NCBI GenBank assembly: GCA_004124535.1
Contig: SCKQ01000011.1
Location: 1-51,212, forward strand
Length of the DNA stretch: 51,212 bases
Origin: Fidelibacterota bacterium
Lineage (GTDB): Bacteria; Marinisomatota; Marinisomatia; Marinisomatales; TCS55
Direction: 5' to 3'
The position numbers and the translations under genes are program-made. Shown one piece after another: positions 25,608 through 34,200 of the stretch (position 1 is the stretch's first letter; each line of letters opens with the position of its first letter). The notes beneath the pieces were generated by a model. That model did not search any database, was not told where the DNA came from, and was given only the letters and a program-made list of their open reading frames with translations.

Positions 25608-26752
25608 TGACAAAAAAATTATCCATACTTGGGTCCACCGGATCTATTGGAGAAAACACCCTGCTTGTTGCTGATAATCTTGGTGAGCAGATAGATATTC
25701 TTTATCTCTCAGCAAATAGAAATGTTGAGCGGCTGATTGAACAAGCACAGAAATATTACCCCAAGACCGTTGCAATTGTTGATGAAGAAGCTGGTAAAAA
25801 AGTAACCGGTGCTTTGAATGGTCAGATTGAAGTATTAACCGGTAGAGAAGGACTATTAGAGCTCGCCGGGCGAGATGATGTTGATATTGTAATGAACGGG
25901 TTGGTGGGCAGTGCAGGTATGGAACCGACATTGAGATCTGTTGAGGCCGGTGTGGATGTTGCATTGAGTAACAAGGAAAGCTTGGTTATGGCCGGTTCAC
26001 TTATTAATGAAGCAAAACAGCAATCTGGAGCTAAAATATTTCCTGTGGATAGTGAGCATTCAGCTATTTGGCAATGCTTAGCCGGAGAAGACATGGACGA
26101 TGTAAGAAAAATAATACTTACTGGCAGTGGCGGACCTTTCAGAACAAAAAATGTGGAAACGTTTATAAATATTACACCGAAAGAAGCATTAAATCATCCA
26201 AACTGGGATATGGGAAATAAAATCACAATTGATTCCGCAACCATGATGAATAAAGGGCTGGAAGTCATTGAAACATACTGGCTTTTTGGATTAAAGGCTG
26301 ATGAAATTGATATTGTCGTTCATCCCCAATCGATTATTCATTCCATGGTCGAATTTGCTGATCGATCTGTTAAAGCACAATTGGGCGTGCCAGATATGAA
26401 AATCCCGATTCAATATGCATTAACATATCCGCGTCATAGCGCAGCTCATTGGGAAGAACTGGATTTTATAAAAACGGGGCAACTTACATTTGAAGCACCT
26501 GATTTGGAGAAATTTCCCTGTATAAAATTGGCTTACGAGGCTCTTCGTGCCGGTGGTTCAACTCCGGCTGTATTGAATGTTGCCAATGAACAGGCAGTGT
26601 ATAATTTTTTAGATGGTGAAATAAAATTCACTGAAATACCCGTAATTATTGAAAAAGCCTGTGCTGAACATCATTATATTGCGAAGCCAACTTTAGAAGA
26701 TTTACTGGAATTAGAAATCTGGGCTACTGATTTTGTAAACGCATATAATTGA
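25607..26752 (+). CDS. dxr: 1-deoxy-D-xylulose 5-phosphate reductoisomerase
   Basis: Makes MEP, the first committed step of the non-mevalonate isoprenoid pathway that feeds UppS. NADPH motif LGSTGSIG (8-15), then SNKESLV, the metal/substrate block VDSEHSAIWQ, GSGGPFR, and HPNWDMGNKITIDSATMMNKGLE. Length 381 is normal. The ATG overlaps the preceding stop (TAATG). Placement after lpxA differs from E. coli, where dxr (ispC) lies between uppS and bamA. Confidence 0.97.
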   Translation: MTKKLSILGSTGSIGENTLLVADNLGEQIDILYLSANRNVERLIEQAQKYYPKTVAIVDEEAGKKVTGALNGQIEVLTGREGLLELAGRDDVDIVMNGLVGSAGMEPTLRSVEAGVDVALSNKESLVMAGSLINEAKQQSGAKIFPVDSEHSAIWQCLAGEDMDDVRKIILTGSGGPFRTKNVETFINITPKEALNHPNWDMGNKITIDSATMMNKGLEVIETYWLFGLKADEIDIVVHPQSIIHSMVEFADRSVKAQLGVPDMKIPIQYALTYPRHSAAHWEELDFIKTGQLTFEAPDLEKFPCIKLAYEALRAGGSTPAVLNVANEQAVYNFLDGEIKFTEIPVIIEKACAEHHYIAKPTLEDLLELEIWATDFVNAYN

Positions 26753-26771
26753 AGTATAAGGTAAAAAATTA

Positions 26772-27944
26772 ATGACAACTCTCTGGGCAACGATTATTGT
26801 ATTAGGTGTACTTGTAACCGTTCACGAACTGGGGCATTTTTTTGCAGCTCGATCTGTTGGTGTACGTGTTGACCGATTTTCAATAGGCTTTCCTCCACGA
26901 TTGTTTACCTTAACTTCAGTTGATAGTGGCTGGTTATGCAGCATTTTCTTTTATTATCGTAATGAGAAGAACAAATTTGTTTGGGGTCCTGTATATGAAA
27001 AAATGGTCGGTAGCAAACAACGTGCGGGCAGTAATACAGAATATTGTTTATCCATTATTCCGTTGGGCGGTTATGTAAAAATGGCCGGCACAATTGACGA
27101 AAGCCTTGACGATAATATAAAACACACGGATGATGAGTTAATGAGCAAAACACCCCTGCAGCAGATTTGGGTAATGAGTGCAGGTGTTATCATGAATGTC
27201 CTTTTGGCGTTTGTGCTGTTTTCTGGAATTGCCAAATATATGGGTATCCCAGAATTAAGCGATGAACCTGTTATTGCTCAGCTAGTACCAGAAATGCCTG
27301 CTGAAGCAGCAGGCTTGCAAGTGGGGGATCGAATACTTGCTTTAGATAATGATACAGTAGAAAAGTGGTCAGATATTTCAAAAACAATCCACGCAATACC
27401 AAATACACCAATATTGATTAAAATTCAGAGGGGTACTTTAGAATTTGATATTGCTATGACAACAAAATATCAGTTAGCCGTTATTGATGGACAGGTCGAC
27501 ACTCTCGGCGCAATTGGTATAATTCAAAATTATAGCTATCGCCCAATTGGAATGGCCGAAGCAATAAAAACAGGATCCATCGCTACAGTCAATGGCTTTG
27601 GAATGATCGTTATGTCCATCGCCATGCTGGTCAGAGGAGATGCGTCAATAAAAGATATCGGTGGCCCCATAATGATTGCTCAATTAGCCGGTGAAGTAGC
27701 TAGAGCAGGATGGATAGCCCTGTTAACTTTTATGGCTTTGATTAGCTGTAATCTTGCCTTTATTAATATTTTACCCATTCCGGGGCTGGATGGTGGTCAT
27801 ATTTTAATTATAGTTATTGAGGGTATTATTCGCCGTAAGCTGACCGTTAAAACACGGATGGTTATTCAGCAGATTGGTATGGCATTTTTATTATTATTAA
27901 TTGTTACAGTTATTGTAAACGATATTAGCCGGCTTTTTGGTTAA
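26772..27944 (+). CDS. rseP: RseP-type site-2 zinc metalloprotease
   Basis: An intramembrane protease that cleaves anti-sigma factors and signal peptides. Helix 1 has HELGH (18-22); the second metal motif NILPIPGLDGGH lies near the C-terminus. One PDZ domain (about 170-235, LQVGDRILALDN) sits between helices. Unusually, about 40 extra residues (about 47-88, containing FFYYRNE and FVWGPVYEKM) separate GFPPRLF from the conserved EYCLSIIPLGGYVKMAG; in E. coli this linker is much shorter. Length 390 is otherwise normal. The 3' end overlaps the convergent DUF3108 gene by 20 bases. Confidence 0.94.
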   Translation: MTTLWATIIVLGVLVTVHELGHFFAARSVGVRVDRFSIGFPPRLFTLTSVDSGWLCSIFFYYRNEKNKFVWGPVYEKMVGSKQRAGSNTEYCLSIIPLGGYVKMAGTIDESLDDNIKHTDDELMSKTPLQQIWVMSAGVIMNVLLAFVLFSGIAKYMGIPELSDEPVIAQLVPEMPAEAAGLQVGDRILALDNDTVEKWSDISKTIHAIPNTPILIKIQRGTLEFDIAMTTKYQLAVIDGQVDTLGAIGIIQNYSYRPIGMAEAIKTGSIATVNGFGMIVMSIAMLVRGDASIKDIGGPIMIAQLAGEVARAGWIALLTFMALISCNLAFINILPIPGLDGGHILIIVIEGIIRRKLTVKTRMVIQQIGMAFLLLLIVTVIVNDISRLFG

Positions 27945-28638
27945 TAATTTCCTTTAGCTTCAAATGCATAGACCCAAATTTCATTTTGATCTGTATTTGT
28001 ATTGGTAGATGTCGTTCATCATCGCTGAACCAAACCTGCATATCCCCCTCATTCTTAAATAACGTTTTTCCCTGTCGAAAAGGCCGTACAACAAGGCAAT
28101 TGAAAATACCAGCTCGTGTTTTCACAGATTCTCTACCCGTAACAGCTAATTTGAAGAAAATTGATTTTTTATTCTCGAAAGATGTGAATTCCATTAATTG
28201 ACCAACACTCAAAGGTAAAGTACGTAAATAGTAAAAAAGGGTATAAGGATCCCGAACCAGTTCTGTGATTGCTACAGTATCAGAATTAATGATCGCCAAT
28301 GATGCATCATAATGGATCGTCGTCAGAACTTTTTTGTGATAATTACCCTCTCTTATATTCTTTTTCAATTGGTGTGTGAATAGATCCGTTTCATCCATCC
28401 AAATATCAACTTGGTCCCTCAATTTATACAATCGATCTAATGCAGGATTTGTTCTTGCTTTGAATCTGGCGTGATATGTTCCAATTCCATTAATTGAATC
28501 ACGGCCTATAACTTCCAAGGAGGCTTCTCCAGAGGGAATAATATTGAATTTTACTGTATAAACCAATTTTTCGCCTATATTAAATGGGAGATTCTGACCA
28601 TACAAAATTGCTAGAAGAGTGAAAATATAAAATCTCAT
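27925..28638 (-). CDS. DUF3108 secreted protein
   Basis: A 237-residue protein with a short signal peptide (about 1-14). The mature part begins LPFNIGEKLVYTVKFNIIPSGEASLEV, the hallmark opening of DUF3108, followed by beta-rich segments including YHARFKARTNPALDRLYKLRD, a PYTLFYYLRTLPLSVGQ motif, and the C-terminal VWFSDDERHLPIQIQIKMKFGS. The family is periplasmic or outer-membrane-associated with no clear function. It is the last gene after lpxL-like and tsaC on the minus strand, starting 1 base after the tsaC stop. Confidence 0.85.
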   Translation of the reverse strand: MRFYIFTLLAILYGQNLPFNIGEKLVYTVKFNIIPSGEASLEVIGRDSINGIGTYHARFKARTNPALDRLYKLRDQVDIWMDETDLFTHQLKKNIREGNYHKKVLTTIHYDASLAIINSDTVAITELVRDPYTLFYYLRTLPLSVGQLMEFTSFENKKSIFFKLAVTGRESVKTRAGIFNCLVVRPFRQGKTLFKNEGDMQVWFSDDERHLPIQIQIKMKFGSMHLKLKEIINQKAG

Positions 28639-28639
28639 T

Positions 28640-29212
28640 TTAGCCCCTTAACTGCACCAGTTTGTCATGTTCAAGTTTATAAATACTGGATCCTTTATTT
28701 CCTTCTAAATTCCCACCATTTACAAACAAATCAATTTCTTTCCCAAACTCTTCCAGAATTTTTGCGGGCTCATTCAAAGCGGTGTTGCCGTGTCTATTCA
28801 CGCTTGTTGTTGTGATTGGGTTTACGGAAAACTTCGCCAATTGATTGCAAAAATTGTTCTGTGGTATACGCACACCCAATGTGTGATCCATCCCCAATAT
28901 TTTATGATTGACTATACCATCTATAATGGGATAAATAATTGTTGAATACCTTGTCAGTTTTGATTTAACAAGATTCATTTCTTTTGATGAAATATCAGCC
29001 CAACTTAATGCAGTATCTTCATCAGGAACTAAAACACTCATAGGTCCACTGCGTCCTTTGATTATATTTAATCTATGGATTGCTTCATCATTGGTAGCAT
29101 CTACGCCAAACCCATAAATTGTATCCGTAGGATAAATGATAACGCCTTTATCCTGAATTATATTTAATGCTGTAATAACAGCATCTTTATTTCGAACGTC
29201 AATTGAGATCAT
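28640..29212 (-). CDS. tsaC: threonylcarbamoyl-AMP synthase (Sua5/YrdC/TsaC family)
   Basis: Makes threonylcarbamoyl-adenylate for t6A37 modification of ANN-decoding tRNAs. YPTDTIYGFGVDA near residues 27-39, then IIKGRSGPMSVLV and the NPITTTSVNRHGN nucleotide-binding segment, match the YrdC fold. The open frame extends upstream to 29254, but the ATG at 29212 forms an ATGA overlap with the preceding gene's stop and begins at MISIDVRN, so 190 residues is preferred; this is the short TsaC form without the Sua5 domain. Partners tsaB/D/E are not in the window. Confidence 0.9.
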   Translation of the reverse strand: MISIDVRNKDAVITALNIIQDKGVIIYPTDTIYGFGVDATNDEAIHRLNIIKGRSGPMSVLVPDEDTALSWADISSKEMNLVKSKLTRYSTIIYPIIDGIVNHKILGMDHTLGVRIPQNNFCNQLAKFSVNPITTTSVNRHGNTALNEPAKILEEFGKEIDLFVNGGNLEGNKGSSIYKLEHDKLVQLRG

Positions 29213-30075
29213 GAAGCTGTGTGTGGCATAGTTTTCCAACGACGATGAAACCAAAAATACTGTTCAGGAAACTCTCGGACTTTTTCTTCTAATAATGTAG
29301 TAAATGCCTGAGTGATGGACTTAACTGTGCTTTCTCCTTCAGGAACGACCGGTTGAATTTGAAGTTTATGCTTCCCGTTTTGTTCAACGTAACATGAGAT
29401 AAAAAATATATCTGAACCTGTTTGTAAATGAAAACGGGCTACTCCTTTGGGTGTGGAAGCCGGTTTATTAAAAAAGTTTACAAAAACACCCCGCTGTTTT
29501 GCATCCTGATCGCTACCTAGAATCAAAATTTTATTTTCTTTCAATATGCGGTACATATTTTTTAATGATGATTTGCGGTAAATCATTCCCATACCTGTAT
29601 TTGCCCGAAACTCTCTAAAGAATATATCTGCACCGCGATTTTTTTGCCTTTGGGCTACTGCAACACAGGGATATCCAGAATATCCAAGCCATGCGGACAT
29701 TATTTCCCATTTACCAAAATGACCCGTAGCCAGAATAATACCGTGTCCTTTTTCCAACGCTCCATCCAATAATTCCTGGCCTTCTACATCAATATTTGCA
29801 TATCTATAAGATTTAGGCAATGATAAAAATTGCATGAATGATTTAGCGAAAAATGAATATGTTTTTTTAATAATCATATTTCTTTCGCTGTCACTTTTTT
29901 CTGGAAAGGCAGTGGCAATATTTTTTAAAGAATCTTTTTTACGTAAGCCGAGTAAATAATAGCCAAGCCTCGCTATTCTAATTCCGAGCCTATTTCTTTC
30001 TGTTTCAGATAAGCTGCACAGCCAACTCGAAAAAAGTGTCAGTGATATATAGTTAAATTTATGACGGAATCGCAT
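29209..30075 (-). CDS. LpxL/HtrB-family lipid A (Kdo2-lipid IVA) acyltransferase
   Basis: Late lipid A acyltransferase at the inner membrane, 288 residues. An N-terminal membrane segment is followed by the catalytic HFGKWE (H-x4-E) in LATGHFGKWEIMSAW, the LGSDQDAKQRGVFVNFFN block, and the C-terminal FWFHRRWKT signature of the family. The acyl chain (lauroyl, myristoyl or other) cannot be told. Its stop overlaps the tsaC start (ATGA). It is divergent from nfeD, and the window also holds lpxA, lpxC and lpxD but not lpxB or lpxK. Confidence 0.92.
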   Translation of the reverse strand: MRFRHKFNYISLTLFSSWLCSLSETERNRLGIRIARLGYYLLGLRKKDSLKNIATAFPEKSDSERNMIIKKTYSFFAKSFMQFLSLPKSYRYANIDVEGQELLDGALEKGHGIILATGHFGKWEIMSAWLGYSGYPCVAVAQRQKNRGADIFFREFRANTGMGMIYRKSSLKNMYRILKENKILILGSDQDAKQRGVFVNFFNKPASTPKGVARFHLQTGSDIFFISCYVEQNGKHKLQIQPVVPEGESTVKSITQAFTTLLEEKVREFPEQYFWFHRRWKTMPHTAS

Positions 30076-30170
30076 TATTGTATAAAAGGGTCTGCAGTGA
30101 ATGTAAATCTATAATAATTTCTAGGATGACAGTATTGAAATTACCGACGAATTGGGGTAACGTCATCGGA

Positions 30171-31514
30171 ATGAGAATTCCTATAATAGTATCTTTATTC
30201 CTTTCGATCCTCTCTGCTGAACCGATCGTCTATCATGTTCCTATCCAGGGAGTGATTGATCTAGGACTTCCGCCATTTATTGAAAGAACTATCGCAGCGG
30301 CAGAAGAAGCAGATGCAGCGGCTATTATTTTTGACATCGATACGTTTGGTGGGCGAGTAGACGCAGCTACACAGATCAAAGACGCCATTCTTGGTTCCGA
30401 TGTTTTGACAGTTGCTTTTATCAATCGACGAGCTATTTCAGCAGGAGCATTGATATCCTTGTCCTGTGAAAAAATATACATGACTGGCGGCGGCACAATT
30501 GGAGCAGCTACAGCGGTGGATATGCAGGGGAAAAAAGCATCAGAAAAAGTTATCAGCTATATGCGGGAGGAAATGGCCTCCACAGCTGAAAAACGGGGCC
30601 GTAACACGGCGATTGTCACCGGAATGGTGGACGAGGAATTATCGTTTACTCATTTAATTATTGATGGTGATTCGGTAGATGTGACTGATCTGGAAGGCCG
30701 CAAAGAAGGGAAGCTGATTACATTGACAACTGTAAAAGCATTGAAGTACAAAATTGCTGATGGAGAAAAAGAAACGTTTGAGGAAGTACTTTCAGAATTA
30801 GGTGTTTCCAATGCTTCCGTTCGTACTGCAAAAGAAAATTGGTCAGAAAATTTTGTTCGCTTTCTAACCAATCCTATTGTGGCTTCACTATTAACCACAT
30901 TTGGTTTTTTGGGTATATTATTTGAACTGCAAAGTCCCGGCTGGGGTATACCTGGTACGTTCGGCGCTGTGTGCCTGGCCTTGTCTTTGGGGGCGTCGTA
31001 CATCGTCAAACTTGCCACGATGACGGATCTCTTAATTATTTTTGTTGGCGTCGCACTACTCCTTGTGGAGGTAATCTTGATCCCGGGGTTTGGCGTGGCC
31101 GGCATCTCCGGTATTGGTGTTATATTGTGGGGACTGTACGAATTACTCTTGCCTGATGTTCCTGTTGGTCAGGAAATTCACTCTATGGCACTTACGGGTT
31201 TTACCATAGGAATTATTGGTGGAATCATCGGTTTGGTATTGTTGTTTAAACTGATGACCAAAACAGAATTTTGGCAAAAACTGACTTCCCCCAATATCCA
31301 GGATAAAGATAAAGGCTATAATTCTTCTATAGGATTAGAAGGTCTCGTTGGGCAAGAAGGTATTGCTGATACTGATTTACGACCATCAGGGTGGATTAAT
31401 ATAGGAGATCAGCGAGTATTTGTTGTGACTGAGGGATCATATATTGATAAAATTGATAATGTAAAGATCCTTTCTGTGGATGGAAATCGGGTCGTCGTTA
31501 GAAAAATTAAATAA
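30171..31514 (+). CDS. nfeD: NfeD-family membrane serine protease (long form, ClpP-class)
   Basis: A long NfeD protein: signal peptide, ClpP-like serine protease domain, transmembrane bundle, and C-terminal OB-fold. Visible: AIIFDIDTFGGRVDAA, the nucleophile region RAISAGALISLSC, about five hydrophobic segments in the second half, and the closing GLVGQEGIADTDLRPSGWI...DNVKILSVDGNRVVV, which is the NfeD OB domain. The frame opens at 30078; starts at 30126 or 30171 are possible, and 30171 (MRIPIIVSLFLSIL) puts the signal peptide at the N-terminus, so it is preferred, though its Shine-Dalgarno is weak. It is followed 18 bases later by floA, the classical partner. Confidence 0.88.
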   Translation: MRIPIIVSLFLSILSAEPIVYHVPIQGVIDLGLPPFIERTIAAAEEADAAAIIFDIDTFGGRVDAATQIKDAILGSDVLTVAFINRRAISAGALISLSCEKIYMTGGGTIGAATAVDMQGKKASEKVISYMREEMASTAEKRGRNTAIVTGMVDEELSFTHLIIDGDSVDVTDLEGRKEGKLITLTTVKALKYKIADGEKETFEEVLSELGVSNASVRTAKENWSENFVRFLTNPIVASLLTTFGFLGILFELQSPGWGIPGTFGAVCLALSLGASYIVKLATMTDLLIIFVGVALLLVEVILIPGFGVAGISGIGVILWGLYELLLPDVPVGQEIHSMALTGFTIGIIGGIIGLVLLFKLMTKTEFWQKLTSPNIQDKDKGYNSSIGLEGLVGQEGIADTDLRPSGWINIGDQRVFVVTEGSYIDKIDNVKILSVDGNRVVVRKIK

Positions 31515-31532
31515 AAAGAAAGGAATAAAATA

Positions 31533-32540
31533 ATGCCTGTTGCATCTATTATAATGTTGTCGTTACTGCTACTCTTTGTCGTACTGTTTTTCTATTTTGT
31601 ACCGTTGGGGTTGTGGGTACAGTCAGTCGTGAGTTTAGGCCTGGGCCCCATTTCCATTATCGATCTTATCCGTATGCGCTTGCGGAAAATAACTCCCCGG
31701 TTAATTGTGGATGGTGTAATCAATCTGCACAAAGCCGGACTGCCGTCCATTTCCACGGACATGCTGGAAACGCATCAACTAGCTGGGGGACAAGTGCCAA
31801 ACGTAGTAATTGCACTCATTGCGGCTGAAAAAGCAAATATTTCACTGACCTTTGAAACCGCTACAGCAATTGATTTAGCGGGTCGTGATGTCCAAACAGC
31901 AGTGGCAACAAGTGTATATCCCAAAGTGATTGATGTTCCATTAGAAGGATATTTAGCGGCCGTTGCCAAAGACGGCATTGAGTTGAAAGCACGCGCCCGT
32001 GTAACCGTACGTACGAATATTCCCGGTTTGATTGGCGGAGCTACGGATGAAACAATCATTGCCCGTGTTGGCGAAGGGATTGTGAGTGCGATTGGTTCTT
32101 CCGATACTTATACTACTGTGTTGGAAAATCCTGATAATATTTCCAAAGCGGTGCTGAGTAAAGGCCTGGATGCAGGCACTGCTTTTGAAATTTTATCCAT
32201 TGATATTGCTGATCTTGATGTGGGAAAAAATATCGGTGCGAGTTTGCAGGCTGATCAGGCAGAAGCAGATTTAAGGGTTGCCCAAGCCAGAGCAGAAACG
32301 CGCCGGGCTATGGCTGTAGCTGAAGAACAGGAAATGAAAGCCAGAACCCAGGAAATGCAGGCCACGGTTGTAGCAGCGGAAGCAGAAGTTCCCAAAGCGA
32401 TGGCCCAGGCATTTAGAGAAGGAAATCTGGGCATCTTCGATTATTATAATATGCAGAATATCAAAGCGGATACGGGTATGCGGGATTCGATTTCCGGAAT
32501 GGGTGAAAAACCCATCGAAGGACCTGAGGAGAATGATTAA
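31533..32540 (+). CDS. floA: flotillin-like protein FloA
   Basis: A membrane-microdomain scaffold. An N-terminal hydrophobic hairpin (about 1-38) anchors it; the SPFH-type domain contains [42 protein letters not shown] and [12 protein letters not shown]. The C-terminal helical part is Ala/Glu-rich ([32 protein letters not shown], read as segments). At 335 residues it matches FloA (about 330). AAAGAAAGGA precedes the ATG. It lies between nfeD and a small acidic membrane protein whose start overlaps its stop (TAATG). Confidence 0.95.
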   Translation: MPVASIIMLSLLLLFVVLFFYFVPLGLWVQSVVSLGLGPISIIDLIRMRLRKITPRLIVDGVINLHKAGLPSISTDMLETHQLAGGQVPNVVIALIAAEKANISLTFETATAIDLAGRDVQTAVATSVYPKVIDVPLEGYLAAVAKDGIELKARARVTVRTNIPGLIGGATDETIIARVGEGIVSAIGSSDTYTTVLENPDNISKAVLSKGLDAGTAFEILSIDIADLDVGKNIGASLQADQAEADLRVAQARAETRRAMAVAEEQEMKARTQEMQATVVAAEAEVPKAMAQAFREGNLGIFDYYNMQNIKADTGMRDSISGMGEKPIEGPEEND

Positions 32541-33019
32541 TGGATAGCCTTGGCTACTGGCTTTTTCTGTTAATTTTATATATGCTGTCGTTTATGATGA
32601 AAAAACGGAAGCAAAAGGCCGCCAGGCAAAAATTGGAGGGTGACGAAGAAAATGGCTGGCAGACACCGGATTTTGTCAAGGGAATCTTCGCTGATTTTGT
32701 TGACAAAGGCAAAGAAGAATTGGATGAAGCTGTCTTCGCAGAATTAGAGGAAGAGTTGGAGGAAGAGTTGGAGGAAGAACTAGGTAAGCCTGAATTTCAT
32801 GAGCCCCCACAGGAGATTCAACTGGAGGAAAGACATTTACCTCAAAAAGATTTATCGATAGTCGATGAGCATCGTACAATCGGTACTATTGCCCATAAGG
32901 AAATTAAAAAGGTAATTTACCAGTCGAGATTTTTCCAGAATCAAGGGGATGTACGTATGGCAATGATCTATAAGGAAATAATGGATAAGCCCCGGGCTCT
33001 GCGGCACAGCATACGCTAA
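32540..33019 (+). CDS. acidic membrane-anchored protein of the nfeD-floA operon, unrecognised
   Basis: No family recognised. 159 residues: a hydrophobic N-terminus (about 4-21) followed by KKRKQKAARQK (positive-inside), then a strongly acidic stretch with tandem EELEEELEEEL (about 69-84) likely to form a helix or coiled coil. The C-terminal part contains EIKKVIYQSRFFQNQGDVRMAMIYKEIMDKPRALR. The last segment looks globular and conserved in style. The TAATG overlap with floA implies coupled synthesis, so a FloA-interacting adaptor is a reasonable guess. The 3' end overlaps coaE by 4 bases. Confidence 0.75.
   Translation: MDSLGYWLFLLILYMLSFMMKKRKQKAARQKLEGDEENGWQTPDFVKGIFADFVDKGKEELDEAVFAELEEELEEELEEELGKPEFHEPPQEIQLEERHLPQKDLSIVDEHRTIGTIAHKEIKKVIYQSRFFQNQGDVRMAMIYKEIMDKPRALRHSIR
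32747..32782 (+). repeat. 12-bp tandem repeat (three copies) encoding Glu-Glu-Glu-Leu units
   Basis: GAGGAAGAGTTG occurs at 32747-32758 and 32759-32770, followed by the variant GAGGAAGAACTA at 32771-32782. The unit length is a multiple of three, so copy-number change would keep the frame and alter the helix length in the acidic protein. Confidence 0.85.
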
Positions 33020-33609
33020 ACAATCTGTTCGTAGATATTCGTAATTTCTTTACGCAGGTTTTCTTCTGTGCTGTCGTTATGAATAACAAAATCGGCCAGT
33101 CCTGTTTTTTCCTCTTCTGACCATTGTAGATCTATACGCTGCAGTATTTCTTGCCGTGATAATGTTCTCCTTGACAGGGCCCTCACCATTCTGTTCTTCA
33201 TCAACGCAGTAATAACTATTACATAATCAAGGTGTTGGTCATAGCCTGATTCATAAATCAAGGCACCATCTACAATAAACATGGAATTTTTATTTTTTGC
33301 TGAAATCTTATTAAACTGTTCATCGATCAAATTGTAGATGTATGGAAACACAACAGAATTAAGACGGATTTGGTGGTCTTCATCCTGGAATGCAATGCGG
33401 CCCAGTTTTTTCAAGTCAATTACATTTCCCGGCCCCATAATATCCGTCCCAAATTCAGCGATCAATTCACTTTGCACAGTTGAGTTATTGTTTATCATTT
33501 TTTTCGCTTCATTGTCAGCGTCTAAAATGTAAGCACCGAATTCAGCCAATACTGCACTGGCTGTGCTTTTTCCGCAGCCAAGCCCGCCTGTTAATCCAAT
33601 TTTCAGCAT
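33016..33609 (-). CDS. coaE: dephospho-CoA kinase
   Basis: Phosphorylates dephospho-CoA in the last step of CoA synthesis. P-loop GLTGGLGCGKST near the N-terminus, DADNEAKKM for the substrate site, and IVDGALIYESGYDQHLDYVIVI in the middle match CoaE. Length 197 is normal. It is the last gene of the long minus-strand operon, starting 1 base after adk, and its stop overlaps the convergent gene by 4 bases. Confidence 0.95.
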   Translation of the reverse strand: MLKIGLTGGLGCGKSTASAVLAEFGAYILDADNEAKKMINNNSTVQSELIAEFGTDIMGPGNVIDLKKLGRIAFQDEDHQIRLNSVVFPYIYNLIDEQFNKISAKNKNSMFIVDGALIYESGYDQHLDYVIVITALMKNRMVRALSRRTLSRQEILQRIDLQWSEEEKTGLADFVIHNDSTEENLRKEITNIYEQIV

Positions 33610-33610
33610 A

Positions 33611-34171
33611 TTAAACCAATGTATTCAGAATTCGTTCAGTGATTTCAGAGATTTCGCCAACACCTTCAACCGCTTTAATTAAGTTGCGCTGTTCATAAAA
33701 TTCTATCAATGGTTCGGTCTGCCGTCTGTATACTTGCAATCTCTGGCGGATAATTTCAGGAGTATCATCTGTTCTTCCGGATGTTGTACCTCTCAGGACC
33801 AATCGATTAATCAATTCCTCTTCATCGGCTACTATGCTGACAACAGCATCCAGCGATTGATTTAAATTTGTCAGAATTCGTTCCAACCCTTCAGCTTGGG
33901 TAATAGTACGGGGAAATCCATCAAGACAATAACCACCATTACAATCGTTTTGCGCCAGCCGGCCGGACATCATTTTTAACAGAACATCATCGGGAACTAA
34001 TTGACCGACATCAATAAAAGTTTTTGCTGATTCGCCCACAGGTGAATTTTTGGATATTTCATCGCGCAGGATAACACCTGTGGAAAGGTGTACAATGCTA
34101 AAATGATCACAGATTCGTTTTGCCTGGGTTCCTTTTCCTACACCGGGCGGGCCAATAAAAATTAAATGCAT
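33611..34171 (-). CDS. adk: adenylate kinase, short form
   Basis: Interconverts ATP, AMP and ADP. P-loop GPPGVGKGTQ (7-16), STGVILRDEI, and the AMP-site CLDGFPRTITQA are clear. At 186 residues it lacks the long lid: RGTTSGRTDD passes directly to PEIIRQRLQVY, as in short eukaryote-cytosolic/actinobacterial-type Adk, and there is no zinc-binding Cys set. It follows nupC after 29 bases and precedes coaE by 1 base. Confidence 0.96.
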   Translation of the reverse strand: MHLIFIGPPGVGKGTQAKRICDHFSIVHLSTGVILRDEISKNSPVGESAKTFIDVGQLVPDDVLLKMMSGRLAQNDCNGGYCLDGFPRTITQAEGLERILTNLNQSLDAVVSIVADEEELINRLVLRGTTSGRTDDTPEIIRQRLQVYRRQTEPLIEFYEQRNLIKAVEGVGEISEITERILNTLV

Positions 34172-34200
34172 AAGGCAAAGTTATTTATCAATAATAAGAA

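Noticed and set aside
29212..29254. Longer tsaC N-terminus up to 29254
   Set aside because: The ATGA overlap with the upstream stop and alignment favour the start at 29212.
30078..30170. N-terminal extension of nfeD (CSECK...)
   Set aside because: It would bury the signal peptide; alternative starts downstream fit better, though this is not fully settled.
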